A DNA stretch of 64,000 bases, from the NCBI RefSeq assembly GCF_900538055.1, contig NZ_UZAC03000001.1, positions 1,798,001 through 1,862,000 of the forward strand. Direction: 5' to 3'. The notes under the pieces were generated by a model. It was not told the origin of the DNA. It saw nothing but the letters and a program-made list of their open reading frames with translations, and made no database searches. Position numbers and translations under genes: made by a program. Below are positions 55,096-64,000 of this stretch, piece by piece. Every line of letters begins with the position of its first letter. Position 1 is the stretch's first letter. The stretch comes from Pasteuria penetrans. Its GTDB lineage: Bacteria; Bacillota; Bacilli; Thermoactinomycetales; Thermoactinomycetaceae.

Positions 55096-55762
55096 GTGTG
55101 TCAAGAAGTCGTTCAAGAGATGAAGGTTGCTCGGCCCTTCGTAACCGGCTGGTAGGTAGCAGGTTACAAACTGCCTAGTGCTGCTGGGGTAAAGTGCCCT
55201 GGTTGTGAGCGATCTAGGAAAAGGCAGGGCATGACCCTGTCAGGTGGGAATCGGGGAGATCAGCGAAAGCGAACCGTTCGAAGACGCATCGAAAGGCGTA
55301 GTCCATGTCAAAACCGAGGTGGGGCACTAACGTCGGGATAAACCGTGGGGGACGACCTATCTTCTGCCCCGGTGGCATGCGGTGTACAGGCGGGATGAAC
55401 CCGATTTAGGCTCTTGGTCGGAACTTGAGAGATCGTCGTACGGCGTCCGGCTGTCGCCAGATGGAAAGACCGAGGATAAACCGAGGTTCCGTGCACGAAG
55501 TCGGATCAGCTCATAGTAGTGTGGAAGCTTCTGTAATGGGAGTGGAGCGAAGGGGCTGACTCATCCTGAGGAGGACAGTAAAATGAAACTTTAGTGGGAG
55601 ATCCGCTGGAGGAGATCACTGGAACCTCGGAGCAACATCCCTATAATCGAAGTATGACCTAAAGGGTCTGAAGATTGGGATGGGATGAGAAGAGCTGGAT
55701 GATGCGAGAGTATCACGTCCAGTTCTGTGAGGGACTCGGCTGAAATGCCGGGTCTACTCGAC
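55096..55762 (+). ncRNA. Intron U5 (type A, 667 nt)
   Basis: Third of the tandem trio. The next base resumes U2 after its site A (GCTGGTGTGG). Confidence 0.9.
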
Positions 55763-56064
55763 GCTGGTGTGGAAACACCCCGGTGGTGAGCGATCTAGGA
55801 AAAGGCAGGGCATGACCCTGTCAGGTGGGAATCGGGGAGATCAGCGAAAGCGAACCAGCCGAAGACGCATCGAAAGGTATAGTCCATGTCAAAACCGATG
55901 TGGGTCCCGAACGTCGGGATGAACCGTGGGGGATGACCTATCTACTGCCCCGGTGGCATGCGGTGTTCAGGCGGGATGTGTGTCAAGAAGTCGTTCAAGA
56001 GATGAAGGTTGCTCGGCCCTTCGTAACCGGCTGATAGGTAGCAGGTTACAAACCGCCTAGTGCT

Positions 56065-56731
56065 GTGTGTCAAGAAGTCGTTCAAGAGATGAAGGTTGCT
56101 CGGCCCTTCGTAACCGGCTGGTAGGTAGCAGGTTACAAACTGCCTAGTGCTGCTGGGGTAAAGTGCCCTGGTTGTGAGCGATCTAGGAAAAGGCAGGGCA
56201 TGACCCTGTCAGGTGGGAATCGGGGAGATCAGCGAAAGCGAACCGTTCGAAGACGCATCGAAAGGCGTAGTCCATGTCAAAACCGAGGTGGGGCACTAAC
56301 GTCGGGATAAACCGTGGGGGACGACCTATCTTCTGCCCCGGTGGCATGCGGTGTACAGGCGGGATGAACCCGATTTAGGCTCTTGGTCGGAACTTGAGAG
56401 ATCGTCGTACGGCGTCCGGCTGTCGCCAGATGGAAAGACCGAGGATAAACCGAGGTTCCGTGCACGAAGTCGGATCAGCTCATAGTAGTGTGGAAGCTTC
56501 TGTAATGGGAGTGGAGCGAAGGGGCTGACTCATCCTGAGGAGGACAGTAAAATGAAACTTTAGTGGGAGATCCGCTGGAGGAGATCACTGGAACCTCGGA
56601 GCAACATCCCTATAATCGAAGTATGACCTAAAGGGTCTGAAGATTGGGATGGGATGAGAAGAGCTGGATGATGCGAGAGTATCACGTCCAGTTCTGTGAG
56701 GGACTCGGCTGAAATGCCGGGTCTACTCGAC
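56065..56731 (+). ncRNA. Intron U7 (type A, 667 nt)
   Basis: Uninterrupted intron at site A of U6. Confidence 0.9.
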
Positions 56732-57398
56732 GTGTGTCAAGAAGTCGTTCAAGAGATGAAGGTTGCTCGGCCCTTCGTAACCGGCTGGTAGGTAGCAGGT
56801 TACAAACTGCCTAGTGCTGCTGGGGTAAAGTGCCCTGGTTGTGAGCGATCTAGGAAAAGGCAGGGCATGACCCTGTCAGGTGGGAATCGGGGAGATCAGC
56901 GAAAGCGAACCGTTCGAAGACGCATCGAAAGGCGTAGTCCATGTCAAAACCGAGGTGGGGCACTAACGTCGGGATAAACCGTGGGGGACGACCTATCTTC
57001 TGCCCCGGTGGCATGCGGTGTACAGGCGGGATGAACCCGATTTAGGCTCTTGGTCGGAACTTGAGAGATCGTCGTACGGCGTCCGGCTGTCGCCAGATGG
57101 AAAGACCGAGGATAAACCGAGGTTCCGTGCACGAAGTCGGATCAGCTCATAGTAGTGTGGAAGCTTCTGTAATGGGAGTGGAGCGAAGGGGCTGACTCAT
57201 CCTGAGGAGGACAGTAAAATGAAACTTTAGTGGGAGATCCGCTGGAGGAGATCACTGGAACCTCGGAGCAACATCCCTATAATCGAAGTATGACCTAAAG
57301 GGTCTGAAGATTGGGATGGGATGAGAAGAGCTGGATGATGCGAGAGTATCACGTCCAGTTCTGTGAGGGACTCGGCTGAAATGCCGGGTCTACTCGAC
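56732..57398 (+). ncRNA. Intron U8 (type A, 667 nt)
   Basis: Joined directly to U7. The following base resumes U6. Confidence 0.9.
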
Positions 57399-58422
57399 GC
57401 TGGTGTGGAAACACCCCGGTGGTGAGCGATCTAGGAAAAGGCAGGGCATGACCCTGTCAGGTGGGAATCGGGGAGATCAGCGAAAGCGAACCAGCCGAAG
57501 ACGCATCGAAAGGAATAGTCCATGTCAAAACCGATGTGGGTCCCGAACGTCGGGATGAACCGTGGGGGATGACCTATCTACTGCCCCGGTGGCATGCGGT
57601 GTTCAGGCGGGATGAACCCGATTTAGGCTCTTGATCGGAACTTGAGAGATCGTCGTACGGCGTCTGGCTGCCGCCAGATGGAAAGACCGAGGACAACCGA
57701 GGTCCCGTGCACGAAGTCGGATCAGCTCATAGTAGTGAGGAAGCTTCTGTAATGGAAGTGGAGCGAAGGGGCTGACTCATCCTGCGGAGGACAGTTAGAT
57801 GAGAACTTTAGCGGGAGATCCGCTGGAGGAGATCAAACGACAACTTTAGTGGAGATCCACTATAGGAGGTCACTGGAACCTCGGAGCAACATCCCCATAA
57901 TCGAAGTAGGGCCTAAAGGGTCTGAAGATTGGGATGGGATGAGAAGAGCCGGATGATGCGAGAGTATCATGTCCGGATCTGTGAGGGACTCGGCTGAAAT
58001 GCCGGGTCTACTCGACGAACCCGATTTAGGCTCTTGATCGGAACTTGAGAGATCGTCGTACGGCGTCTGGCTGTCGCCAGATGTATAAAGACCGAGGACA
58101 AACCGAGGTTCCGTGCACGAAGTCGGATCAGCTCATAGTAGTGAGGAAGCTTCTGTAATGGAAGTGGAGCGAAGGGGCTGACTCATCCTGCGGAGGACAG
58201 TTAGATGAGAACTTTAGCGGGAGATCCGCTGGAGGAGATCAAACGACAACTTTAGTGGAGATCCACTATAGGAGGTCACTGGAACCTCGGAGCAACATCC
58301 CCATAATCGAAGTAGGACCTAAAGGGTCTGAAGATTGGGATGGGATGAGAAGAGCCGGATGATGCGAGAGTATCATGTCCGGATCTGTGAGGGACTCGGC
58401 TGAAATGCCGGGTCTACTCGAC

Positions 58423-59797
58423 GTGTGTCAAGAAGTCGTTCAAGAGATGAAGGTTGCTCGGCCCTTCGTAACCGGCTGATAGGTAGCAGGTTACAAACCG
58501 CCTAGTGCTGTGTGTCAAGAAGTCGTTCAAGAGATGAAGGTTGCTCGGCCCTTCGTAACCGGCTGGTAGGTAGCAGGTTACAAACTGCCTAGTGCTGCTG
58601 GGGTAAAGTGCCCTGGTTGTGAGCGATCTAGGAAAAGGCAGGGCATGACCCTGTCAGGTGGGAATCGGGGAGATCAGCGAAAGCGAACCGTTCGAAGACG
58701 CATCGAAAGGCGTAGTCCATGTCAAAACCGAGGTGGGGCACTAACGTCGGGATAAACCGTGGGGGACGACCTATCTTCTGCCCCGGTGGCATGCGGTGTA
58801 CAGGCGGGATGAACCCGATTTAGGCTCTTGGTCGGAACTTGAGAGATCGTCGTACGGCGTCCGGCTGTCGCCAGATGGAAAGACCGAGGATAAACCGAGG
58901 TTCCGTGCACGAAGTCGGATCAGCTCATAGTAGTGTGGAAGCTTCTGTAATGGGAGTGGAGCGAAGGGGCTGACTCATCCTGAGGAGGACAGTAAAATGA
59001 AACTTTAGTGGGAGATCCGCTGGAGGAGATCACTGGAACCTCGGAGCAACATCCCTATAATCGAAGTATGACCTAAAGGGTCTGAAGATTGGGATGGGAT
59101 GAGAAGAGCTGGATGATGCGAGAGTATCACGTCCAGTTCTGTGAGGGACTCGGCTGAAATGCCGGGTCTACTCGACGCTGGTGTGGAAACACCCCGGTGG
59201 TGAGCGATCTGGGAAAAGGCAGGGCATGACCCTGTCAGGTGGGAATCGGGGAGATCAGCGAAAGCGAACCAGCCGAAGACGCATCGAAAGGTATAGTCCA
59301 TGTCAAAACCGATGTGGGTCCCGAACGTCGGGATGAACCGTGGGGGATGACCTATCTACTGCCCCGGTGGCATGCGGTGTTCAGGCGGGATGAACCCGAT
59401 GTAGGCTCTTGATCGGAACTTGAGAGATCGTCGTACGGCGTCTGGCTGTCGCCAGATGTATAAAGACCGAGGACAAACCGAGGTTCCGTGCACGAAGTCG
59501 GATCAGCTCATAGTAGTGAGGAAGCTTCTGTAATGGAAGTGGAGCGAAGGGGCTGACTCATCCTGCGGAGGACAGTTAGATGAGAACTTTAGCGGGAGAT
59601 CCGCTGGAGGAGATCAAACGACAACTTTAGTGGAGATCCACTATAGGAGGTCACTGGAACCTCGGAGCAACATCCCCATAATCGAAGTAGGACCTAAAGG
59701 GTCTGAAGATTGGGATGGGATGAGAAGAGCCGGATGATGCGAGAGTATCATGTCCGGATCTGTGAGGGACTCGGCTGAAATGCCGGGTCTACTCGAC
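58423..59797 (+). ncRNA. Intron U9 (type B, interrupted once)
   Basis: 58423-58509 and 59177-59797 (708 nt), directly after U2 inside site B of U1. Its site A holds U10. Confidence 0.88.
58510..59176 (+). ncRNA. Intron U10 (type A, 667 nt)
   Basis: Uninterrupted intron at site A of U9. Confidence 0.9.
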
Positions 59798-60619
59798 GAA
59801 CCCGATTTAGGCTCTTGGTCGGAACTTGAGAGATCGTCGTACGGCGTCTGGCTGTCGCCAGATGAAAAGACCGAGGATAAACCAAGGTTCCGTGCACGAA
59901 GTCGGATCAGCTCATAGTAGTGAGGAAGCTTCTGTAATGGAAGTGGAGCGAAGGGTCTGACTCATCCTGAGGAGGACAGTAAAATGAAACTCTAGTGGGA
60001 GATCCGCTAGAGGAGATCACTGGAACCTCGGAGCAACATCCCTATAATCGAAGTATGACCTAAAGGGTCTGAAGATTGGGATGGGATGAGAAGAGCTGGA
60101 TGATGCGAGAGTATCACGTCCAGTTCTGTGAGGGACTCGGCTGAAATGCCGGGTCTACTCGACGGACCGCTTTCACATCATCAAGAATATAAGAGATCCT
60201 ACACCCTCTTCTGAAAGTCGCTCTTAGGGATAAGCGATTCGCTTCCATTATCAAGGAATTGTTCCCCGCCCTGCTTGGAAAAATGATTGGGGGGAACCCT
60301 CCGATCGAAAGGAGAATATTATTAATGAATTACTTATTGTTTCAAAAAATTAAATAATAAGAATGAATATATTACATATTTATTAGTGTTTTATAGGAAA
60401 AAGGAGAAGTTCTTCTCCCTCGATTTTCCCCCGTGATTTCTTCGTCTTCCGCTGGTCTTTGTCTTGTTCTCTGCACTGGGAATGGGTCGATTGTATGCGT
60501 GCGTGAAGAACCCAAAAATGGGAAATACTTGTCCAGGATCAAAGGGTTCGTAAGGGACGCCCTAAAGAAAAAATACGGGGGGTTACTTCCCGAATCCAAA
60601 GGGCTATTCCTGGGGAAAA

Positions 60620-60851
60620 TGAAATAGCCAGCAAGCCCTTTCTGTCCTCCTTTACCCAACGGTTGATCGTGCTAACAGCAATGTCATACTGTCTAGATAT
60701 CTGGGCAATATGGTGTCCATTCTTGACTTTTTCAACCGCCCTTTGTTTGAATTCCAACGAAAATTTTTTTCGAACTGTTTTCATGGTGACCCCCACGGGA
60801 AAGTACTCCTGTTGTACCGATCAGGATCCATTTATACCGGGGTGCCTAATA
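60620..60851 (-). pseudogene. IS3 left end with OrfA N-terminal fragment
   Basis: The minus strand starts with the IS3 left end (TATTAGGCACCCCGG at 60851). ATG 60784 or 60796 opens OrfA (KKFSLEFKQRAVEKV, HIAQISRQYDIAVSTINRWV), which is lost after about 58 residues at the junction with the ISL3 remnant. Confidence 0.8.
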
Positions 60852-61320
60852 AAACTAGCTCTGGAAAATGGACTGTTTAGGAACAACTTGCGGGCCATAC
60901 CATGGTTCAAATTTTGATCATGATCGATGTTTTGAACAGGATTACTGTTTTTCCCATGGTTACTTTTTCTGTAAATATAGAGATGTTGTGAAAGAGGTTC
61001 AAAAAGATATGAAAAAATACATGAGAAAAGAGGTGGGGAATCCCACGATCTGAACAGATCGTGGTTTACAATGGATCGGTTATGAATTCCATGAATTCAT
61101 GAAAATCGTTGGGATTGATCACGAATGGATACCTAATCCATCACCCAACCATAACGTACATATTGAGTTTCATCATAATATTGTGAAGAGCGATTGTTTG
61201 GGTTCCGTAGTTTTGGGGAATTCCGTAAGGAACACGCCCCATTGGTAAGGCATTTCAACGTGGAATGTTGCTATGGGGGGTTTAGAGATGGTTGGCACTA
61301 TATAGAAATGTAGGGGGGTC
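60852..61320 (+). pseudogene. IS3 OrfB C-terminal half, heavily decayed
   Basis: DNA from CTCTGGAAAATGGAC onward follows the orfB of copy a (WEMD, then the ATACCATGGTTCAA tract, NAHIESYHS-like CATAACGTACATATTGAG) with many indels and stops. It abuts the IS3 left end near the first catalytic Asp codon, like the fragment at 10802-11310. Confidence 0.75.
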
Positions 61321-62549
61321 ATGAGAAACCCTTGAACACTGGATCCAATCTAGGATCGTTGAGGTCATATAAGCACCCTACCCTAAATCATGGGAATAGG
61401 AAGGCACTATTTTGTTATAATTTTATGATAGTAGTAGTGGGATGTTCTTGATTATGTTTCAAAATGCTAATTCTGGATTCTATTGGTTTATTTTTCATTA
61501 TTCAATCACTTATTTATTATTAATTACCTTCGAATATGGGATCTATTCGCTTCTGAAGGTTTTGCCTTCTTTAGTGGAGAGCCTAGAGATGCCCTACGGG
61601 ATATCCAAGGGAAAGCCGTTTCACCCAACCGATTCACTCTCCACCGGGCACCCCATCCCCTTGGATATTTTTTTCCTTTATGTAATACCGAAAAGGGTTG
61701 GCTTGGGGCGGTGCTTATAGATTAGGAATGCATTTTTCTTACAATTTTGGTAGGCAATTTCTTATTCGGATTGCCCCCGAGGACTGCAGGATCCAACGAG
61801 CGTAGGACATAAAACCGGCGGCGGGGTCCGTCCCGGGGGACCCACGCATAGACAGAATTGGCTATGACGGATCGTACTGAGATTGATGGATATGAAGAAG
61901 TAAATTGAAAAAATGAATTAAAATTTTAATTATTAATAAAAATGAGGAGTGGACCTATTTTATTTCGCACAAAGCGAGTGATAGGGCTATTTTGCACAGT
62001 GGGATAAAAATGGGGGGGTGATCCGAATCGTTATAGTATCACCATCGCCATCGGGACTTCTGTACCAACAAAACAGCCCCACCCTTTTTCCGCCCCGGCC
62101 ACTGGTGCCATGGTACCAACAACGTCCCACCGGCAGCGAATAGCGTTCGCGTCGGGGGTGGATCTATATGATGACTTCTAAATTCAGAAACGATAAATTA
62201 TAAAAACATGGTGAATGTTTACATGCTATAATAGCATGTTTATTCAATTTACCCAGAGGGGGAGTTTCTAAAAATAGAGAGAATTTTTATCTGAAAACCT
62301 TGTCAAGAAATTTATAACTGTAACGGAATATTGTCGTATAGGGTTGTGGGGCGTCGGGTGCCTATTTTTGTACATGGTCATCAGATGGTAGGTGTATTTT
62401 TGATTGCCGACGGGGCTATTCCCTCTATGTCCATCGTCGGTTTATGGTGTGGTGCATCATGGTATATGTCTGCACCTTTGTTTTCTACTCCTATCGCATG
62501 TGGGATTCCCTCTTCAGGGGGTACATCAAAAAGTTCAAAGGGGGTAAGT
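61321..62549. other. Intergenic stretch with a shared repeat
   Basis: No supported gene; short frames at 61442-61725 lack ribosome sites. Bases 61955-62030 resemble 13621-13702. A G/C-rich hairpin (GGGTCC/GGACCC) lies near 61826-61848. Confidence 0.45.
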
Positions 62550-63089
62550 ATGTATTACCTTCTGGTCGGTAACAAATGGAGTGAATGGAAACCGTATTCG
62601 GCTTTGTTTTTAGGGGGTAATGGTAGTATGCTTGTTGAGACAATGCAAAGTGATCAGGAACTGAGTCAATGGGTTTCGGCACGGTCTCCCGCTTGTTCCT
62701 CTTCTGTTCCTGCACGATGGTCTGTTTCTCTGCGGAATGCGCTTGTGGTGTTGTGGGTTCTGTTGGTATATCCACGCCTTGTTCCAGCCCTACGCAAGCA
62801 GCTTCCCCCTCAATTGACGGTAACGCGTCTGGTGAAGCAGTTGCCTGCTTATTTTGTTTCCGAGTCCGTATGTTGGTTTTTGCTACATCGTCTCATGCGT
62901 TACGATTACATACGCATGAGAGGGGATCTCATCACCTCCGGTACGAAACTTTGGACAACCCTTGATGCAAAGCGTCTCCATGCCTTCGCTACCCATTCTC
63001 CCCAAGTGGGACGTTGGTTGCATCGTATGCGCCTGGCAGAACTGCGTGAGGGACCATCCACTTCCCAGAGAGTTGCTCACCATGGTTAG
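62550..63089 (+). CDS. Hypothetical protein upstream of the SASP gene
   Basis: A 179-residue reading. ATG 62550 has AAAGGGGG 5 nt upstream; the frame extends upstream to a TTG at 62331 without a good site. Residues 70-95 are hydrophobic ([21 protein letters not shown]) and may be a membrane helix. The C-terminal third is basic and helical ([23 protein letters not shown]). No family is recognised. It ends 58 nt before the SASP gene, so co-expression in the forespore is possible but unproven. Confidence 0.45.
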   Translation: MYYLLVGNKWSEWKPYSALFLGGNGSMLVETMQSDQELSQWVSARSPACSSSVPARWSVSLRNALVVLWVLLVYPRLVPALRKQLPPQLTVTRLVKQLPAYFVSESVCWFLLHRLMRYDYIRMRGDLITSGTKLWTTLDAKRLHAFATHSPQVGRWLHRMRLAELREGPSTSQRVAHHG

Positions 63090-63147
63090 GTATGTTGTGG
63101 GGGTCGACGGAGCAGGCTACTTAGTGTCAAGGAGGTGTGACATAAAA

Positions 63148-63420
63148 ATGTTCCAATCATCAACGAACCAACAGCAGGAGGATTCTCGTCGTAACAATTC
63201 CAACAATCTCGTGGTTCCAGGTGCCGCACAAGCCATTGATCAAATGAAGAACGAGATTGCGCAAGAATTTGGGGTTCAATTGGGTCCTGAACAATCCTCC
63301 CGTTCCAATGGTTCCGTAGGTGGGGAGATTACTAGGCGATTGGTAGCCCTGGCTCAGCAGCAAATCAATGACAGCAATTCGGGTAACAAATCAAGTAGTA
63401 GTTTCTTCCCGCCCTCGTAA
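63148..63420 (+). CDS. Small acid-soluble spore protein, alpha/beta type
   Basis: A 90-residue forespore protein that coats spore DNA and protects it from UV and heat. AAGGAGGTGTGA precedes ATG 63148. The core is typical: [20 protein letters not shown], then EFGVQLG, the GPR protease site region, and [19 protein letters not shown]. The N- and C-terminal extensions are rich in Ser, Asn and Gln and longer than in SspA/SspB. By family knowledge it is expressed from sigma-G. A strong terminator follows. Confidence 0.95.
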   Translation: MFQSSTNQQQEDSRRNNSNNLVVPGAAQAIDQMKNEIAQEFGVQLGPEQSSRSNGSVGGEITRRLVALAQQQINDSNSGNKSSSSFFPPS

Positions 63421-63511
63421 ATATTTTACTTCCAAAATATTCTATATCATAATATATCTATTCTATATACCAATATATCATGGTTTCAGGCGGATTTAGG
63501 AATACCCAGGG

Positions 63512-63548
63512 GGCAAACGTTGTTTTTAAAACGACGTTTGCCTTTTTT
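63512..63548 (+). terminator. Terminator after the SASP gene
   Basis: GGCAAACGTTGTTTT pairs with AAAACGACGTTTGCC (one wobble) around a very short loop, followed by TTTTTT. Confidence 0.92.
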
Positions 63549-63699
63549 GTTTGTGTGGGGGAATATTTACCTTGCAAGAGCTGTTCACTCTCCGGTATGC
63601 TCTTTGTAGGTCCGTGGGGAGCCCATTTTCCCCAGGAAATTATGTTGTAGTTTCCTTGTTTTGTTAGAATGATTATCGTATTTGGAGTGGATTTTCCCT

Positions 63700-64000
63700 A
63701 TGGATAAGGATACCTGTGGACTTGTTCATACTTGTTTGATTCAGGGGGATGTCATTGTCCGTGAGATTTCCCTGCCCATGCTCTTTCATCGTTTATTGGG
63801 TTTACAGGCCACTTCTCCCGTCCTGATACTTGGCACCATCGATATGGGGAAACCCCGCATAGACGTGTATGGGGAGATTCTTACCTTGGCAACAACGGGT
63901 CTTTGTGATTCTCTCTCTGTTCGCCTTCTGCAAGAACCCATAACCCGAACTATTTCCAATCCCCTGTATGATCTACATTTTTCCCAGGAAGTGGCTTTTG
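63700..64000 (+). CDS. Unidentified protein, 3' end beyond the window
   Basis: ATG 63700 has GGAGTGG about 10 nt upstream and opens a frame to the right edge (100 codons). The N terminus reads LVHTCLIQGDVIVREISL, then PVLILGTIDMGKPRIDVYGE and LCDSLSVRLLQEP, a beta-rich soluble pattern. It faintly recalls the N-terminal domains of YheC/D-type proteins, but this is not enough for a call. Confidence 0.5.
   Translation, partial: MDKDTCGLVHTCLIQGDVIVREISLPMLFHRLLGLQATSPVLILGTIDMGKPRIDVYGEILTLATTGLCDSLSVRLLQEPITRTISNPLYDLHFSQEVAF

Larger units (their letters stand above)
55978..58016 (+). ncRNA. Intron U6 (type B, interrupted once)
   Basis: 55978-56064 and 57399-58016 (705 nt), inserted at site B of U2. 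Its own site A holds U7-U8; its site B is empty (GGCGGGATGAACCCG intact). Confidence 0.88.
53675..58422 (+). ncRNA. Intron U2 (type B, interrupted twice)
   Basis: Three parts: 53675-53761, 55763-55977 and 58017-58422 (708 nt). Site A holds U3-U4-U5 and site B holds U6. It has the longer domain IV of type B (extra GATCAAACGACAACTTTAG). Confidence 0.88.
53375..60163 (+). mobile_element. Array of ten nested and tandem ORF-less group II introns
   Basis: 6789 bp made only of group II introns, without spacer. Every start is GTGTG and every end is CTACTCGAC. Parsing by the two internal sites gives U1 with U2 and U9 in its site B; U2 with U3-U4-U5 in site A and U6 in site B; U6 with U7-U8 in site A; and U9 with U10 in site A. 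All pieces add up to complete introns of 666-708 nt. None encodes a protein; domain IV is only a short stem. Confidence 0.93.
53375..60163 (+). ncRNA. Intron U1 (outermost, type A)
   Basis: Two parts, 53375-53674 and 59798-60163 (666 nt in all), inserted in the sense direction into the ISL3 pseudogene. It is interrupted at site B after GGCGGGAT. The second part carries domain V with the AGC triad and domain VI. Confidence 0.88.
52434..60608 (+). pseudogene. ISL3 transposase (copy b), decayed and split by the intron array
   Basis: The left terminal repeat GGATCTTGGCC is at 52434. The transposase reading begins near 52690 and has several frameshifts and stops (for example after 52850 and 53280), with an AT-rich insertion near 52980. 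At 53374 it reads ...FALSEFPNALVVL and is interrupted. After the array it resumes at 60164 as DRFHIIKNIRDP, exactly as in the intact copy at 20675. It then decays further and ends near 60608 in IS3 sequence. Confidence 0.85.

Noticed and set aside
53974-58910. Repeated 62-codon minus-strand frame in the intron array
   Set aside because: It occurs once per type A intron, antisense to domains I-III, with no ribosome site, and is explained by copying of the ribozyme.
53375-60163. Simple segmental duplication as the full explanation of the array
   Set aside because: Units interrupt one another at two fixed internal points and all parts rejoin to complete introns, which plain tandem duplication does not predict. 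Duplication may still account for the direct tandem copies.

Overview
The window looks like a chromosome segment of an endospore-forming Firmicute. It carries GerE, an alpha/beta-type SASP, two CotF-like coat proteins, a YheC/YheD-type ATP-grasp protein and a very long BclA-like collagen protein. Together with heavy IS load, many pseudogenes and frequent GTG/TTG starts, this suggests a Pasteuria-like, host-restricted relative of the Bacillales. That placement is inference, because no rRNA is present.

Layout. 1-5.2 kb: spore coat genes (one cut by the left edge), YutE-like and YuzB-like proteins, sodA, an FAH-fold protein, and a convergent YheC/D gene. 5.7-26.9 kb: an accessory region with IS256-, IS3-, ISL3- and IS1182-type transposases or remnants, an ORF-bearing group II intron inserted in an IS3 transposase, a duplicated secreted proline-rich repeat protein, a TetR regulator, and scattered intron ends. 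28.2-38.6 kb: the conserved block lepA-hemW-hrcA-grpE-dnaK-dnaJ-(broken rsmE)-mtaB, with a promoter and CIRCE operator before hrcA and no prmA between dnaJ and rsmE. 39-47.5 kb: a deleted ISL3 copy, a secreted SSQET-repeat protein, a DUF1002 (YpuA-like) protein, class I fumarase, a decayed gene, an HExxH peptidase-like protein, and gerE with a sigma-K-like promoter. 48.5-52.3 kb: a 1276-residue collagen-like protein with about 1028 residues of Gly-X-Y. 52.4-61.3 kb: a broken ISL3 transposase split by a 6.8-kb group II intron array, then IS3 debris. 62.5-64 kb: an unknown gene, a SASP gene with a strong terminator, and an unidentified gene cut by the right edge.

The most striking structure is 53375-60163. 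It parses without remainder into ten group II introns lacking ORFs, nested in one another at two fixed internal sites (nt 87/88 and about nt 300/301) and also joined head to tail without spacer. Removing them from the inside out rejoins the ISL3 coding sequence in frame at the junction. Two length classes occur (about 667 and about 707 nt) with reciprocal insertion preferences. The intact reverse transcriptase/maturase in the intron at 13830-15702 is a candidate trans-acting helper. Intron ends showing the same internal insertion site also lie near 8.9, 20.3 and 22.5 kb.
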